47,461 nucleotides of DNA from an uncultured Pseudomonadota bacterium (lineage in GTDB: Bacteria; Pseudomonadota; Alphaproteobacteria; RF32; CAG-239): contig CASFNK010000032.1 of assembly GCA_949295995.1 (NCBI GenBank), positions 1-47,461 on the forward strand, in the 5' to 3' direction. The translations under genes were made by a program, and so were the position numbers. Shown here one piece after another: positions 25,862-34,668 of this stretch. The notes under the pieces are model-generated. The model made no database searches, was not told where the DNA came from, and saw nothing but the letters and a program-made list of their open reading frames with translations. Within the stretch, counting starts at the first letter, position 1; each line of letters opens with the position of its first letter.

Positions 25862-25990
25862 AAAAAGCTTGGATAGCGTGCGTAAATAGAGTGATTTCTA
25901 GCGGCGAGAAAAATTTTAGCCTACATAAGCGTAGGTGAATTTTTCGAGACCGCGTAAAATTGCTCTAGTTACCAGCTAGACAAGCTTTTT
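25862..25990. repeat. Long imperfect inverted repeat (about 60-nt arms) overlapping the rlmN stop
   Basis: The left arm 25862-25924 and right arm 25931-25990 pair over most of their length around the 6-nt loop ATAAGC. Matched blocks from outside in are AAAAAGCTTG/CAAGCTTTTT, TAGC/GCTA, TAGAG/CTCTA, GCGG/CCGC, GAAAAATT/AATTTTTC and CCTAC/GTAGG. The right arm contains the last four sense codons and the TAG stop of rlmN. It could be a MITE-like element, a long bidirectional terminator, or an RNA stability element between convergent genes. Confidence 0.7.
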
Positions 25991-27040
25991 ACTTTTGAGC
26001 TGACCACAAGCCGCCAATATATCTTGCCCGCGGGCGATACGAATAGGGGCTGCGAAACCGGCTTTTTCAAGCTCTTTGGCAAAAGCATGCACTCGATTAT
26101 TAGACGATGGCTTATAGGGACAACCCGGCCAAGGATTAAACGGAATCAAATTAAACTTTGCTCCGATTTTGAATTTTTTCATCAAATCTATCAATTGACG
26201 TGCATCATCAAGTGAATCATTTATGCCGTCTAGCATCAAATATTCAAAAGTGATAAAACGGCTGGTAACAATCTTTTGATATTCTTGACAAGCCTGCAAA
26301 ATTTCTTCAATCGGATAGCGCTTATTAATCGGCATAATCTGCGAGCGTTTTTCGTTATTCGGGGCATGCAAAGACACCGCCAATTTCACACCGGTTTCTT
26401 TGGCAATCCGCAACATATTCGGCACGATTCCCGAGGTTGATAAAGTTACCTTGCGCTTAGAAATGGCTATTCCATCGCCATCAGTTAGGAGTTTGAGTGC
26501 GGCAATCACATTATCGACATTGTGCAAAGGCTCACCCATTCCCATCACCACAATATTGGAAATCAGACGATTCTCTTGGCTGGTACTCGGCCACTCTTGA
26601 TAGACATCGCGTGCCACCATAAATTGGCTGACAATTTCGCCGGCAGTTAAATTGCGTGTAATTTTTTGCGAGCCGGTATGGCAAAACGTGCACCCGACCG
26701 CACAACCGACTTGAGTAGAAATACAAACCGAGCCGCGATCGGCTTCGGGAATATAAACTGTTTCGATTCTCTGCCCGTCAGCAAACTCCAAAAGCCACTT
26801 ATGCGTTTTGTCTTTTGAGATTTGCTCGGTAACGATTTTGGGTCTGGTCAGGCTGAATTTTTCGGCCAAACGTGTGCGCAAATCTTTAGACAAGTTGGTC
26901 ATTTGCGCAAAATCGGTTGCCCCGTGCACATAAACCCATTGATAAATTTGCTTAGCGCGAAATTTGGGTTCCCCGATTTCGGCCAAATGCGCGGTTAATT
27001 CTTCCAGATTTAAGCCGACTAACTCGATTTTTTCACTCAT
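25976..27040 (-). CDS. rlmN: Dual-specificity 23S rRNA / tRNA adenine-C2 methyltransferase RlmN
   Basis: Radical-SAM enzyme of 354 residues that methylates C2 of A2503 in 23S rRNA and A37 of some tRNAs. The [4Fe-4S] motif CAVGCTFC occupies Cys113, Cys117 and Cys120. The methyl-carrying C-terminal cysteine is C345 in AACGQLK, after the usual RGQDILAACGQL. The N-terminal HhH-like part contains KFRAKQIYQWVY. Only 2 nt separate it from the upstream IalB-like gene, the same order seen in other alphaproteobacteria. Its last codons lie inside a long inverted repeat. Confidence 0.96.
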   Translation of the reverse strand: MSEKIELVGLNLEELTAHLAEIGEPKFRAKQIYQWVYVHGATDFAQMTNLSKDLRTRLAEKFSLTRPKIVTEQISKDKTHKWLLEFADGQRIETVYIPEADRGSVCISTQVGCAVGCTFCHTGSQKITRNLTAGEIVSQFMVARDVYQEWPSTSQENRLISNIVVMGMGEPLHNVDNVIAALKLLTDGDGIAISKRKVTLSTSGIVPNMLRIAKETGVKLAVSLHAPNNEKRSQIMPINKRYPIEEILQACQEYQKIVTSRFITFEYLMLDGINDSLDDARQLIDLMKKFKIGAKFNLIPFNPWPGCPYKPSSNNRVHAFAKELEKAGFAAPIRIARGQDILAACGQLKSKKLV

Positions 27041-27042
27041 GA

Positions 27043-27552
27043 TTATTTCTTCTTACATTTAGAACTAATAGCTTTATAAGCTCCCGTAAAGCCTTTCAAA
27101 GAATAGGTGTCTTTGGTTGCGGTTTCTTTGCTTGATGTTCCGTGAACAATCATTCGGTTTCCACGCTTCATAGCCTCAACCAACTCTCTATCGGCTTTGT
27201 CATCAATTGCCCAAGCCTTATCGCCGTCGGTAAAGAAACGTCCGAAAGTGTCTTTGCCGATTTTTACTTCAATATCTGAGCCGTTTTTATAAGTATAACC
27301 GGCAACAAAATTAACCACGTCAAAACTTTTTTCAGACGGACGATGTGTAATAACCACATAAATATCACCGCGTTTGGTATATTTGCCCTCATCTTTTTTT
27401 GGCGTTGAAGCCATATAGCAAATCATACCTTTACCGTCTTTGTAATAATACGCCGCCCAATCATCATATTCGCCGATGAGTTGCGGTGCGGCTTGCGCCA
27501 AAGAAACATTAGCTAAAAAAGTTACCAAAAGTGCAAAAATAAAATTTTTCAT
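27043..27552 (-). CDS. Invasion-associated locus B (IalB)-like exported protein
   Basis: A 169-residue protein with a Sec signal peptide cut after AQAA near residue 22, so periplasmic. The mature part (LIGEYDDWAAYYYKDGKGMICYMAS, split by Gly/Lys-rich turns, and YSLKGFTGAYKAISSKC) matches the IalB family, with a Cys near each end that may form a disulfide. IalB family members are widespread in alphaproteobacteria and, despite the name, are not evidence of invasion. It precedes rlmN by 2 nt and is divergent from cca. Confidence 0.8.
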   Translation of the reverse strand: MKNFIFALLVTFLANVSLAQAAPQLIGEYDDWAAYYYKDGKGMICYMASTPKKDEGKYTKRGDIYVVITHRPSEKSFDVVNFVAGYTYKNGSDIEVKIGKDTFGRFFTDGDKAWAIDDKADRELVEAMKRGNRMIVHGTSSKETATKDTYSLKGFTGAYKAISSKCKKK

Positions 27553-27654
27553 ACCTATCTACCCACAAAGTTATAAATTTGCAAATAATATACTGGAAAA
27601 AGTTATAAAAACTGTTAACAATAAGGCCAAAAGCTAACAACGAGTCTGAAGAAT

Positions 27655-28896
27655 ATGTTTAAGGATAAGTATTTAGATATCTCAAATCTGACAACCAATA
27701 AAAATGTCTTACGTTTATTTAACATTGTAGAAACCCATGGTGGCGTTTTGCGCTTTGTCGGTGGTGCGGTACGCGATGCTATTGCCGGACTAAAAGGATT
27801 TGACCTTGACCTTGCCACCGATTTATCTCCGGACGAGTTGGTAGAAATTTGCGAAGAAAACGGCATAAAAACCATTCCGATTGGCATCAAATTCGGAACC
27901 CTTGGCGTTGTGATTGATAATCAGGTTTTGGAAGTAACCTCTTTAAGAAAAGACGTCAAAACCGATGGGCGCCATGCCGAAGTTGTCTTCACTTCTGATT
28001 GGGAAGAAGATGCCTCTCGCCGCGACTTAACGATTAATGCGGTTTATGCCGACGAAAAAGGTAATGTTTTTGACTACTACAACGGGGTTGATGATTTGGA
28101 AAAAGGCATTGTCCGCTTTATCGGTAATGCCAACCAGCGCATAAAAGAAGACTACCTTCGTATTTTGCGTTTTTTCCGTTTCTACTCTATTTTTTCAAAA
28201 GCCCCGATTGACCAAAAAGCGCTCCAAGCTTGCCGTGACAACAAAGAAGGCTTGCGTCAGCTCTCGTTAGAGCGTATCCGTGATGAATTGTTCAAATTGT
28301 TCATGACTCCCAAAGTCATTGAGACCATAAACATCATGCGTGAAAATGAGATTATGAGCTATGTCTTACCCGATTCTCAAACCATGTCTGAGCTTGATTT
28401 TCTAATCAACATCATTCACACGCCGGACCTTCCCAACGCGCCGCTTCGCCGTTTGTTTACGCTTTATAATCCAGACGAATCCTTGGCTCAAAATCTGGCC
28501 TCTCGCCTCAAACTCAGCAACAAACAAAAAGAAGATTTTTTAAGCTGGACCAGATATAACTATGAGTTAAGTGACTTTTTAGACGAGAAAAAGCTCCGCC
28601 AAATCATCTACCGCCATGGCAACGATTTTGCCAGAGACAAACTGATTTTGACTTGCGCATTCAAGCACCAAATGCTCCCCGACTTGCGCGACCGCTTGCA
28701 ACATATTGCCGAAATCAACTTACCTGAATTTTCGGTTAAAGGAAGAGACGTAATTGCCGCCGGCATTCAAGACAACCGCAAAATCGGAGAAGTTTTGGAT
28801 GATTTGGAAGAATTATGGATTGAAAGCGACTTTCAACTTACCCACCAAGAATTGCTTGATAAGTTGCCTGAGCTCATCACCCAAAAGTCAGCCTAA
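27655..28896 (+). CDS. cca: CCA tRNA nucleotidyltransferase / poly(A) polymerase family protein
   Basis: Class II nucleotidyltransferase of 413 residues. The active site has FVGGAVRD at 34-41 and the metal-binding pair D50/D52 in GFDLDLATD; the RRDLTINA motif follows near 120. An ERxxxE-type element (LSLERIRDEL) and an alpha-helical C-terminus complete the family layout. It repairs or adds the tRNA 3' CCA; a poly(A) polymerase role cannot be excluded by sequence. All tRNA genes here already encode CCA, so repair is the likelier main task. The ATG directly follows ACGAGTCTGAAGAAT, a poor ribosome site. Confidence 0.88.
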   Translation: MFKDKYLDISNLTTNKNVLRLFNIVETHGGVLRFVGGAVRDAIAGLKGFDLDLATDLSPDELVEICEENGIKTIPIGIKFGTLGVVIDNQVLEVTSLRKDVKTDGRHAEVVFTSDWEEDASRRDLTINAVYADEKGNVFDYYNGVDDLEKGIVRFIGNANQRIKEDYLRILRFFRFYSIFSKAPIDQKALQACRDNKEGLRQLSLERIRDELFKLFMTPKVIETINIMRENEIMSYVLPDSQTMSELDFLINIIHTPDLPNAPLRRLFTLYNPDESLAQNLASRLKLSNKQKEDFLSWTRYNYELSDFLDEKKLRQIIYRHGNDFARDKLILTCAFKHQMLPDLRDRLQHIAEINLPEFSVKGRDVIAAGIQDNRKIGEVLDDLEELWIESDFQLTHQELLDKLPELITQKSA

Positions 28897-28898
28897 CA

Positions 28899-29597
28899 TC
28901 AGCCATTTTTCTTAAAAAACTCTTTACGGTCTTTTCTCTGCATAGACCATAGATTACCGATTCCGTTAATCGGCTGTACCGGATATTTTGAAACAAAATC
29001 AAACTTTCTCGATAAGAAAACCGACGTGGTTTTGGTATAGCAATTCATTGGGCAAAAACCATAGAAATCAACCTGAATCAAATCCACCTTACGCAAATTT
29101 TCCACGGCCTTAACATATTCTTGGCTAGTGTTAATTCTATCACTGTCATCTAAAATAATCATACCATTGGGTGCCATTTTTTGCACTGCTGCGGCTGCAC
29201 ATTCTGCCCGACGCTTGCCATCCACCACAATCACATCATAGAGCGTGTCATCTTCAAAAATAGCGTTTTCATAAATCTCACCTTCATCACGCCAACGAAT
29301 ATCCAAATTCTCATGATGAAATTCTTGTTGCCATTTTTCAAACCATTTCAAATTATCTTCAATGCTGGTCACGCTTTGCGCCCGATTTGCCCAAAACAAA
29401 GAAGAATTACCGCACCCAAATTCAAATATTTTTTTAGCCCCATAATCAAATTGAGACAAATACTCAATTGCCGGATATGTGTACCATGGAATGGGATTTC
29501 CGTCCCTATCCACACAAATTTTTTCATCAATAGTTCGTTCAATGGCAAAGTCCTTTTGCCACATTTCAATAAAGGTTTGAAATTTTGCGCTATACAT
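28899..29597 (-). CDS. SAM-dependent methyltransferase-like protein
   Basis: A 232-residue Rossmann-fold protein. Motif I KIFEFGCGNSSLFW near residue 57 is a glycine-rich SAM-binding loop, SIEDN supplies the acidic residue after strand 2, and DVIVVDGKRRAEC and NGMIILDDSDR fit later strands. It resembles small class I methyltransferases near sugar or lipid modification genes, but no partner is nearby. The ATG at 29597 is preferred to a GTG 12 nt upstream because of the GGTGGA spacing. Convergent with cca, two nt apart, with no terminator seen between them. Confidence 0.75.
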   Translation of the reverse strand: MYSAKFQTFIEMWQKDFAIERTIDEKICVDRDGNPIPWYTYPAIEYLSQFDYGAKKIFEFGCGNSSLFWANRAQSVTSIEDNLKWFEKWQQEFHHENLDIRWRDEGEIYENAIFEDDTLYDVIVVDGKRRAECAAAAVQKMAPNGMIILDDSDRINTSQEYVKAVENLRKVDLIQVDFYGFCPMNCYTKTTSVFLSRKFDFVSKYPVQPINGIGNLWSMQRKDRKEFFKKNG

Positions 29598-29612
29598 TTT
29601 TACATCCACCGA

Positions 29613-29640
29613 TTGAAAGTTAATTTTTGATAGCTATATC
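29613..29640 (+). promoter_or_regulatory. Putative promoter of the DUF378 gene
   Basis: TTGAAA, 16-nt spacer, TATATC, about 40 nt before the start codon. Confidence 0.4.
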
Positions 29641-29680
29641 ATACTCGGATTAATTTGAAAATTAATTTTAGGAGGAAATT

Positions 29681-29878
29681 ATGGAATTAGTCAGAAAAAT
29701 TGCTATTATTTTAACCTTAATCGGTGGTCTAAACTGGGGTTTGGTCGGTGTTTTAAACTTAGACCTCGTATCTCTTATCTTTGGTCCAATGACCATTTTA
29801 AGCCGAATTGTTTATACTCTGGTCGGACTTTCCTCTATCTATCTTATTTTTGACCACCCATTCGGCAAAAAGGAATAA
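29681..29878 (+). CDS. DUF378 small membrane protein
   Basis: A 65-residue protein with two membrane segments. The family signature LTLIGGLNWGLVGVLNLDLV is clear, followed by the second segment ending YLIFDH. A perfect AGGAGG ribosome site lies ahead of the ATG, suggesting high expression. The function of DUF378 is not known. It is monocistronic with a strong terminator. Confidence 0.9.
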   Translation: MELVRKIAIILTLIGGLNWGLVGVLNLDLVSLIFGPMTILSRIVYTLVGLSSIYLIFDHPFGKKE

Positions 29879-29882
29879 CCAT

Positions 29883-29922
29883 AAAAAAAGAGCTTTTCTT
29901 ATCATAAGAAAAGCTCATTTCT
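29883..29922. terminator. Bidirectional terminator between DUF378 and holA
   Basis: A perfect 12-bp stem GAGCTTTTCTTA / TAAGAAAAGCTC with a TCA loop, flanked by A- and T-rich tracts. Confidence 0.9.
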
Positions 29923-29924
29923 TT

Positions 29925-30962
29925 TTAATATCCGCGACGATTAAGCTTAGCTGCCGCCGAAGCAATCTGCATTAATGTATAGCTGGCAATTTCTTCCACC
30001 GGCATATTGGTAGTCTTACAATCTCTCTCACATTTATATAAGAGCTCCAACACACTAAAGAGCTTATCTTTCGGCCACAAGGAGACTTGCGATTTAAACG
30101 TATTTTTTCTAAAAAATATCACCGGCGGTGTGAGTTTCATAATAGCCTTATCAACGGTTTCCCCTTGCTCCATATACCCCAGACAGGTAAGAAGTTTGTT
30201 AAAATGATAAGTAACACTGCGGATAATCGAAATCGGCTCATTACCTTCATTAAGCAACTTAGCATAAGATGCCAAAGCCTTAGCCACTTGCCCGCTTGCA
30301 GCATAATAGCAAACATCATCTCCGCTTGAAGCTGAATTATCGCTAATGACTTTCATCACATCATCAAGCGTAATATTTTTTCTGTCTCCGACATAAGTCA
30401 TCAGCTTGTCAATTTCACTCATTGAGCTTTTACGGTCGTTTGACAAGCGTGAACACAAAACTTGTAAGGCGTCATTACCAAGCGTATAACCGCCTTCCAC
30501 AAATTTAGCACGAGCCGCGGCAAAAATATCCTCATCTCTGTCTTCATAGCAAGGAATAACGGCAATATCTTCGCTGTCTTCACCCAACTTCACCAAAGAT
30601 GACTTTTTATTCAAACTTCCCGAAGACAAAATAAGCAAAGTATCCGACTTAGTTGTCTCAAACAAAGATTTAATAACTTTGGTCAAATTATTATCGACAT
30701 CGCTGACCACGACCACGCGTTGCCCACCCATGAGGGATTGGCTACCATATTCCCCGAATAAAATTCCGGAATCGGCGTTAACATCTGTGCCATTCAAATA
30801 AGCCACTCTGAAAGGATCGTTCACATCCGCACAAACCGACTTTACAAAACTTTTGACATATTCAGCCACCAAGCCTTCATTTGTGCCATAAATCAGTATT
30901 GCCTTAATCTGAGGTTCAGGCTTTTTCAAAAATTTATCAATTTGAACTTGCTTAAAAATCAC
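29925..30962 (-). CDS. holA: DNA polymerase III subunit delta
   Basis: A 345-residue subunit of the clamp loader that opens the beta clamp. The N-terminal domain (FKQVQIDKFLKK, then AILIYGTNEGLVAEYVKSF) and the later EIDKLMTYVG and LNEGNEPISIIRSVTYHFNKLL segments match the delta family. There is no functional Walker A, as expected for delta. It overlaps lptE by 11 nt. The lptE-holA adjacency downstream of leuS is common in alphaproteobacteria. Confidence 0.92.
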   Translation of the reverse strand: MIFKQVQIDKFLKKPEPQIKAILIYGTNEGLVAEYVKSFVKSVCADVNDPFRVAYLNGTDVNADSGILFGEYGSQSLMGGQRVVVVSDVDNNLTKVIKSLFETTKSDTLLILSSGSLNKKSSLVKLGEDSEDIAVIPCYEDRDEDIFAAARAKFVEGGYTLGNDALQVLCSRLSNDRKSSMSEIDKLMTYVGDRKNITLDDVMKVISDNSASSGDDVCYYAASGQVAKALASYAKLLNEGNEPISIIRSVTYHFNKLLTCLGYMEQGETVDKAIMKLTPPVIFFRKNTFKSQVSLWPKDKLFSVLELLYKCERDCKTTNMPVEEIASYTLMQIASAAAKLNRRGY

Positions 30963-31497
30963 GTGTTGAACCTCGTTTAGTTATACGAGAATGGAAATAA
31001 GCGGCAATACGCAAGCTGATATCATTAGCAATAATTTGCGCTGAATCTTTCATAACTTTTTTCTGAGCGATTGTCATAGAATATGGATTTGCCAAAATAT
31101 CATAACTGCCATAAGCAACCGAATTACCTTTAACAATTTCTTTTCCATCTTCATACATTGTATAATTTACGGTATATTCCACCCGTTTTCGGGTAGCGGT
31201 AATATCATTACGCAGAGCTTGATCATAGACAACTTCTTGCTGAGGAGTAATCACTAAACGATATTTAGGTTTATGAGGAACACCAAGCGGCGTCATCAAA
31301 TCCAACAAATCATTACGAATAAGCTGTCCGAACCTCTCTCCTGAGGCTTCTATCTTAACTTTTTCCATTTCGGAACTGATTGATTGGTCATATTCACCCC
31401 AAAAAAGACTACCGCTTTTTTTCTGCACATACAAAGGCTCAAAACCGCAAGCCGACAGCAAACAAATTCCAATCACAGCAATCAGTTTCTTTTTCAT
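30952..31497 (-). CDS. lptE: LPS-assembly lipoprotein LptE
   Basis: A 181-residue outer-membrane lipoprotein that plugs LptD and guides lipopolysaccharide to the surface. The signal and lipobox LLSACGFEPLYV are typical (Cys at 17; the CGFxPLY string is diagnostic). The rest shows LIRNDLLDLM, YRLVITPQQEVVY and a C-terminal helix. Its presence implies an LPS-bearing outer membrane. Starts 68 nt after leuS and overlaps holA. Confidence 0.92.
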   Translation of the reverse strand: MKKKLIAVIGICLLSACGFEPLYVQKKSGSLFWGEYDQSISSEMEKVKIEASGERFGQLIRNDLLDLMTPLGVPHKPKYRLVITPQQEVVYDQALRNDITATRKRVEYTVNYTMYEDGKEIVKGNSVAYGSYDILANPYSMTIAQKKVMKDSAQIIANDISLRIAAYFHSRITKRGSTRDF

Positions 31498-31565
31498 AAA
31501 ATTTCCTTTTATCTCAAAACTTCAGAGACGAACCCATAAAATCGATTCGTCTCTGAAAATTTAAA

Positions 31566-34052
31566 TTAAGCCACCAAATTAATCAACCGATTAGGAACGA
31601 CAATTACTTTTTTGATTTCTTTTCCTTCGAGCTGTTTTTTAACATTATCAAGCGTCAAAGCCTTAGCTTCAACATCTTCTTTGGAGGCATCTTTCGGCAT
31701 TTGGATGGTTCCGCGCATTTTACCGCAAATTTGTACGGCGTATGTTACTTCGGTATCTTCAGCCAATTTTGCATCACCTTTCGGCCAAGTTTCCTTAACA
31801 ACCAAAGTTGTGTTGCCCAAACGCGCCCACATTTCTTCGGCCAAGTGCGGCGTAAACGGAGATAAAAGTTTAATCAAACTAGCATAAAGCTCTTTTGCAA
31901 TTTTGTCTTTTGAGCTTAGGTAATTTACATAAGTCATCAAAGAAGAAACCGCGGTATTAAACTTCATCTGATCAACACGTTCCGTAACTTCCAAAATGCA
32001 CTTGTGCATAGCGCGCAAATCATCGACACTCGGTTTAAGAGTTTCATCAACTTTTGCAAACAAAGAATAAACTTTGCAAACAAAACGATAAACCCCCATC
32101 AAACTTTCATCAGACCACATAGCGACTTGGTCAAACGGCCCGATAAACATTTCATACAAACGGAACGTATCAGCACCGTATGAGGCAATAATATCATCGG
32201 GATTAATAACGTTACCGCGAGATTTTGACATTTTTTCGCCGTTTTCAGCCAAAATCATACCGTGAGAAGTTCTGCGTTGATAAGGTTCTTTCATCGGAAC
32301 CAAGCCTAAATCATAAAGGAACTTGTGCCAAAAACGAGAATAGAGCAAGTGAAGCGTGGTATGTTCCATACCGCCGTTATACCAATCCACGTTCATCCAG
32401 TAATCGAGAGCTTCTTTCGAGGCAAATTCTTTATCATTATGTGGGTCGCAATAACGTAAGAAATACCAAGAAGAACCTGCCCAGTTAGGCATGGTATCGG
32501 TTTCTCTTCGAGCCCTAGCACCACATTTCGGACACTTGGTATAAAGCCAGCTTTCATCAGCCTTAGAAAGCGGAGATTCGCCCTCATCATTGGGGTGATA
32601 ATCAGGAACCGGAGGCAAAGTCAGCGGCAATTCAGACTCAGGAATTGGCTGCCAACCACAGTGTTCGCAATAAACCATCGGGATAGGTTCACCCCAGTAA
32701 CGTTGACGAGAGAATACCCAATCTCTGAGTTTATAATTTACTTTTGAGCGACCGAAGCCATTTTTCACCGCATAATCAATTGCCGCTCTCATACCATCTT
32801 CTTTGTTCATTCCGTCAAGGAAAGAGGAGTTGATATGTTCACCGTCTTCCTCAAAGGCTTGCTTTGAAATATCACCGCCTGCCAAAACTTGAATAATCGG
32901 CAAATTAAATGCTTTGGCAAAATCATAGTCTCTTTGGTCATGAGCCGGAACCGCCATAATGGCACCCGTACCATATCCCATCAAAACATAATCGGAAATA
33001 AAGACCGGAATGAGTTTACCGTTATATGGATTTTTGGCTTTAATACCTTTTAATTCGACACCTGTTTTAGAATCATCCATCGAACGTTGTAGGTCAGATT
33101 TTGTTGCGGTTTTTGCCACATAAGCCTTAACTTCGTCTTGGTTTTCAAAACGATTCATCAGTTCAGCCACATACGGGTGCTCCGGAGCCAAAACCATATA
33201 AGTAACCCCAAAGGCCGTATCGGGTCTGGTGGTAAATACGGTTAATTTTTTACCATCAATTGCGCTACCATTTGCATCAACCAAGCCAAAATCAAGTTCA
33301 GCCCCTTCAGAACGTCCAATCCAGTTAATTTGTTGCGATTTAACACGGTCAATAAAGTCCAAATCTTTCAAATCATCAATCAATCTATCGGCATATTTGG
33401 TAATAGCGACCATCCATTGCTCTTTGTTGCGACGAACGACTTGGGCACCACAGCGTTCACAACAACCATTGACAACTTCTTCGTTAGCCAAACCAACCTT
33501 ACAACTCGGGCACCAGTTAATTGCCATTTTATCTTTATAAGCCAACCCTTTTTCAAAGAGTTTAATAAACATCCACTGTGTCCACTTATAATAGCTCGGA
33601 TCGGAAGTGTTAATGCATCTGTCCCAATCAAAACTAAAGCCGATAGATTTCATCTGTCTGGTAAAGTTTTTAATATTTGCTTCGGTAGAAACGGCCGGAT
33701 GCACACCGGTTTTAATAGCATAGTTCTCAGCGGGCAAACCAAAGGCATCAAACCCCATCGGATACAAAACATTAAAGCCTTGCATTCTCTTTTTTCTGGC
33801 AATCACGTCCAAAGCGGTGTAAGAGCGTGGATGTCCGACATGTAATCCGGCACCTGACGGATAGGGGAACTCAACCAAAGCATAAAATTTTTGCTTATTT
33901 TTATCAATTTCTACCTTGTAGGCTTTTTCATCATCCCAAATTTTTTGCCATTTTTCTTCAATGGTGTGAAAATTATAGCGTTCTTCTAAAGCCCACTCTT
34001 TTTTCCATTCATCAAAAGATTCTTTACCGTTATATCTAGCGTTTTTTGTCAT
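31566..34052 (-). CDS. leuS: Leucine--tRNA ligase
   Basis: Class I synthetase of 828 residues, bacterial type. The HIGH-type motif HVGH is at 71-74, KMSKS near 608, the editing (CP1) domain lies between with TTRPDTAFG, and a zinc-like finger CPSCKVGLANEE appears early. Compared with the usual start (near ERYNFHTIEEKWQ) it has about 23 extra N-terminal residues; the ATG at 34052 has AGAGGAA 12 nt upstream, a long spacing. Lies between the DUF3576 lipoprotein and lptE. Confidence 0.97.
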   Translation of the reverse strand: MTKNARYNGKESFDEWKKEWALEERYNFHTIEEKWQKIWDDEKAYKVEIDKNKQKFYALVEFPYPSGAGLHVGHPRSYTALDVIARKKRMQGFNVLYPMGFDAFGLPAENYAIKTGVHPAVSTEANIKNFTRQMKSIGFSFDWDRCINTSDPSYYKWTQWMFIKLFEKGLAYKDKMAINWCPSCKVGLANEEVVNGCCERCGAQVVRRNKEQWMVAITKYADRLIDDLKDLDFIDRVKSQQINWIGRSEGAELDFGLVDANGSAIDGKKLTVFTTRPDTAFGVTYMVLAPEHPYVAELMNRFENQDEVKAYVAKTATKSDLQRSMDDSKTGVELKGIKAKNPYNGKLIPVFISDYVLMGYGTGAIMAVPAHDQRDYDFAKAFNLPIIQVLAGGDISKQAFEEDGEHINSSFLDGMNKEDGMRAAIDYAVKNGFGRSKVNYKLRDWVFSRQRYWGEPIPMVYCEHCGWQPIPESELPLTLPPVPDYHPNDEGESPLSKADESWLYTKCPKCGARARRETDTMPNWAGSSWYFLRYCDPHNDKEFASKEALDYWMNVDWYNGGMEHTTLHLLYSRFWHKFLYDLGLVPMKEPYQRRTSHGMILAENGEKMSKSRGNVINPDDIIASYGADTFRLYEMFIGPFDQVAMWSDESLMGVYRFVCKVYSLFAKVDETLKPSVDDLRAMHKCILEVTERVDQMKFNTAVSSLMTYVNYLSSKDKIAKELYASLIKLLSPFTPHLAEEMWARLGNTTLVVKETWPKGDAKLAEDTEVTYAVQICGKMRGTIQMPKDASKEDVEAKALTLDNVKKQLEGKEIKKVIVVPNRLINLVA

Positions 34053-34058
34053 TATTCT

Positions 34059-34523
34059 TTATTCCTCTCCAGCCGCAACAGCTCTGCGGTATAAAATACT
34101 AGCTTGTTTTAATATAATTTGTTCAATTTCGGAAGCGAGTCTTTGGTTGGGTTGCACTTCAACCCATTCGCCGTCCACTCTGTCCATTTTTAAAACTTCA
34201 ACTTTCAGGCCGTCGGCCCGCAAATCGGGTCCCAAGACTTTTGTAATGATTTTGAATTTTTCATTAGGAACACCGTTAACCACCATCCAGTCGCTGGTAA
34301 TCACTCCGTTTTGTAAATCTGTGTTTTGCAACGGCATTTTTGACATTTTTTCCAAACTTGCCTGCCACAAATAGCGATTAACTATTTTTTGAGCAACGAT
34401 ATTTTGTTCTTGAGGTTGGGCTTGAGGCTTTTTATTTTCGCTCCAAGGATTAAGAGCCGAGAACCAAGAGCACCCGGACACAAGCACAATCGAACCCAAC
34501 AAACAAAGCACTTGTTTTTTCAT
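34059..34523 (-). CDS. DUF3576 lipoprotein
   Basis: A 154-residue predicted lipoprotein (MKKQVLCLLGSIVLVSGCSW, lipobox VSGC). The mature part contains VNRYLWQASLEKMSKMPLQN and SDWMVVNGVPNEKFKI, the pattern of the alphaproteobacterial DUF3576 family. The ATG at 34523 is chosen because it starts the signal peptide and has AGGAA 8 nt upstream; a longer reading exists. Its place just before leuS is conserved in this class. It may act in envelope biogenesis; that is inference from neighbours only. Confidence 0.85.
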   Translation of the reverse strand: MKKQVLCLLGSIVLVSGCSWFSALNPWSENKKPQAQPQEQNIVAQKIVNRYLWQASLEKMSKMPLQNTDLQNGVITSDWMVVNGVPNEKFKIITKVLGPDLRADGLKVEVLKMDRVDGEWVEVQPNQRLASEIEQIILKQASILYRRAVAAGEE

Positions 34524-34668
34524 TTTCAGTATTCCTGCAAAAAAAATTAACTTTTGCACAAAGGTATATGATTTTTCTCATTTTGACAAGAGTCATAAAT
34601 AATTTTCTCACTTGTATTTAGGCAAATATCTGCTTAAAATGGCGACACAAACAAAAGGAAAGATAAAT

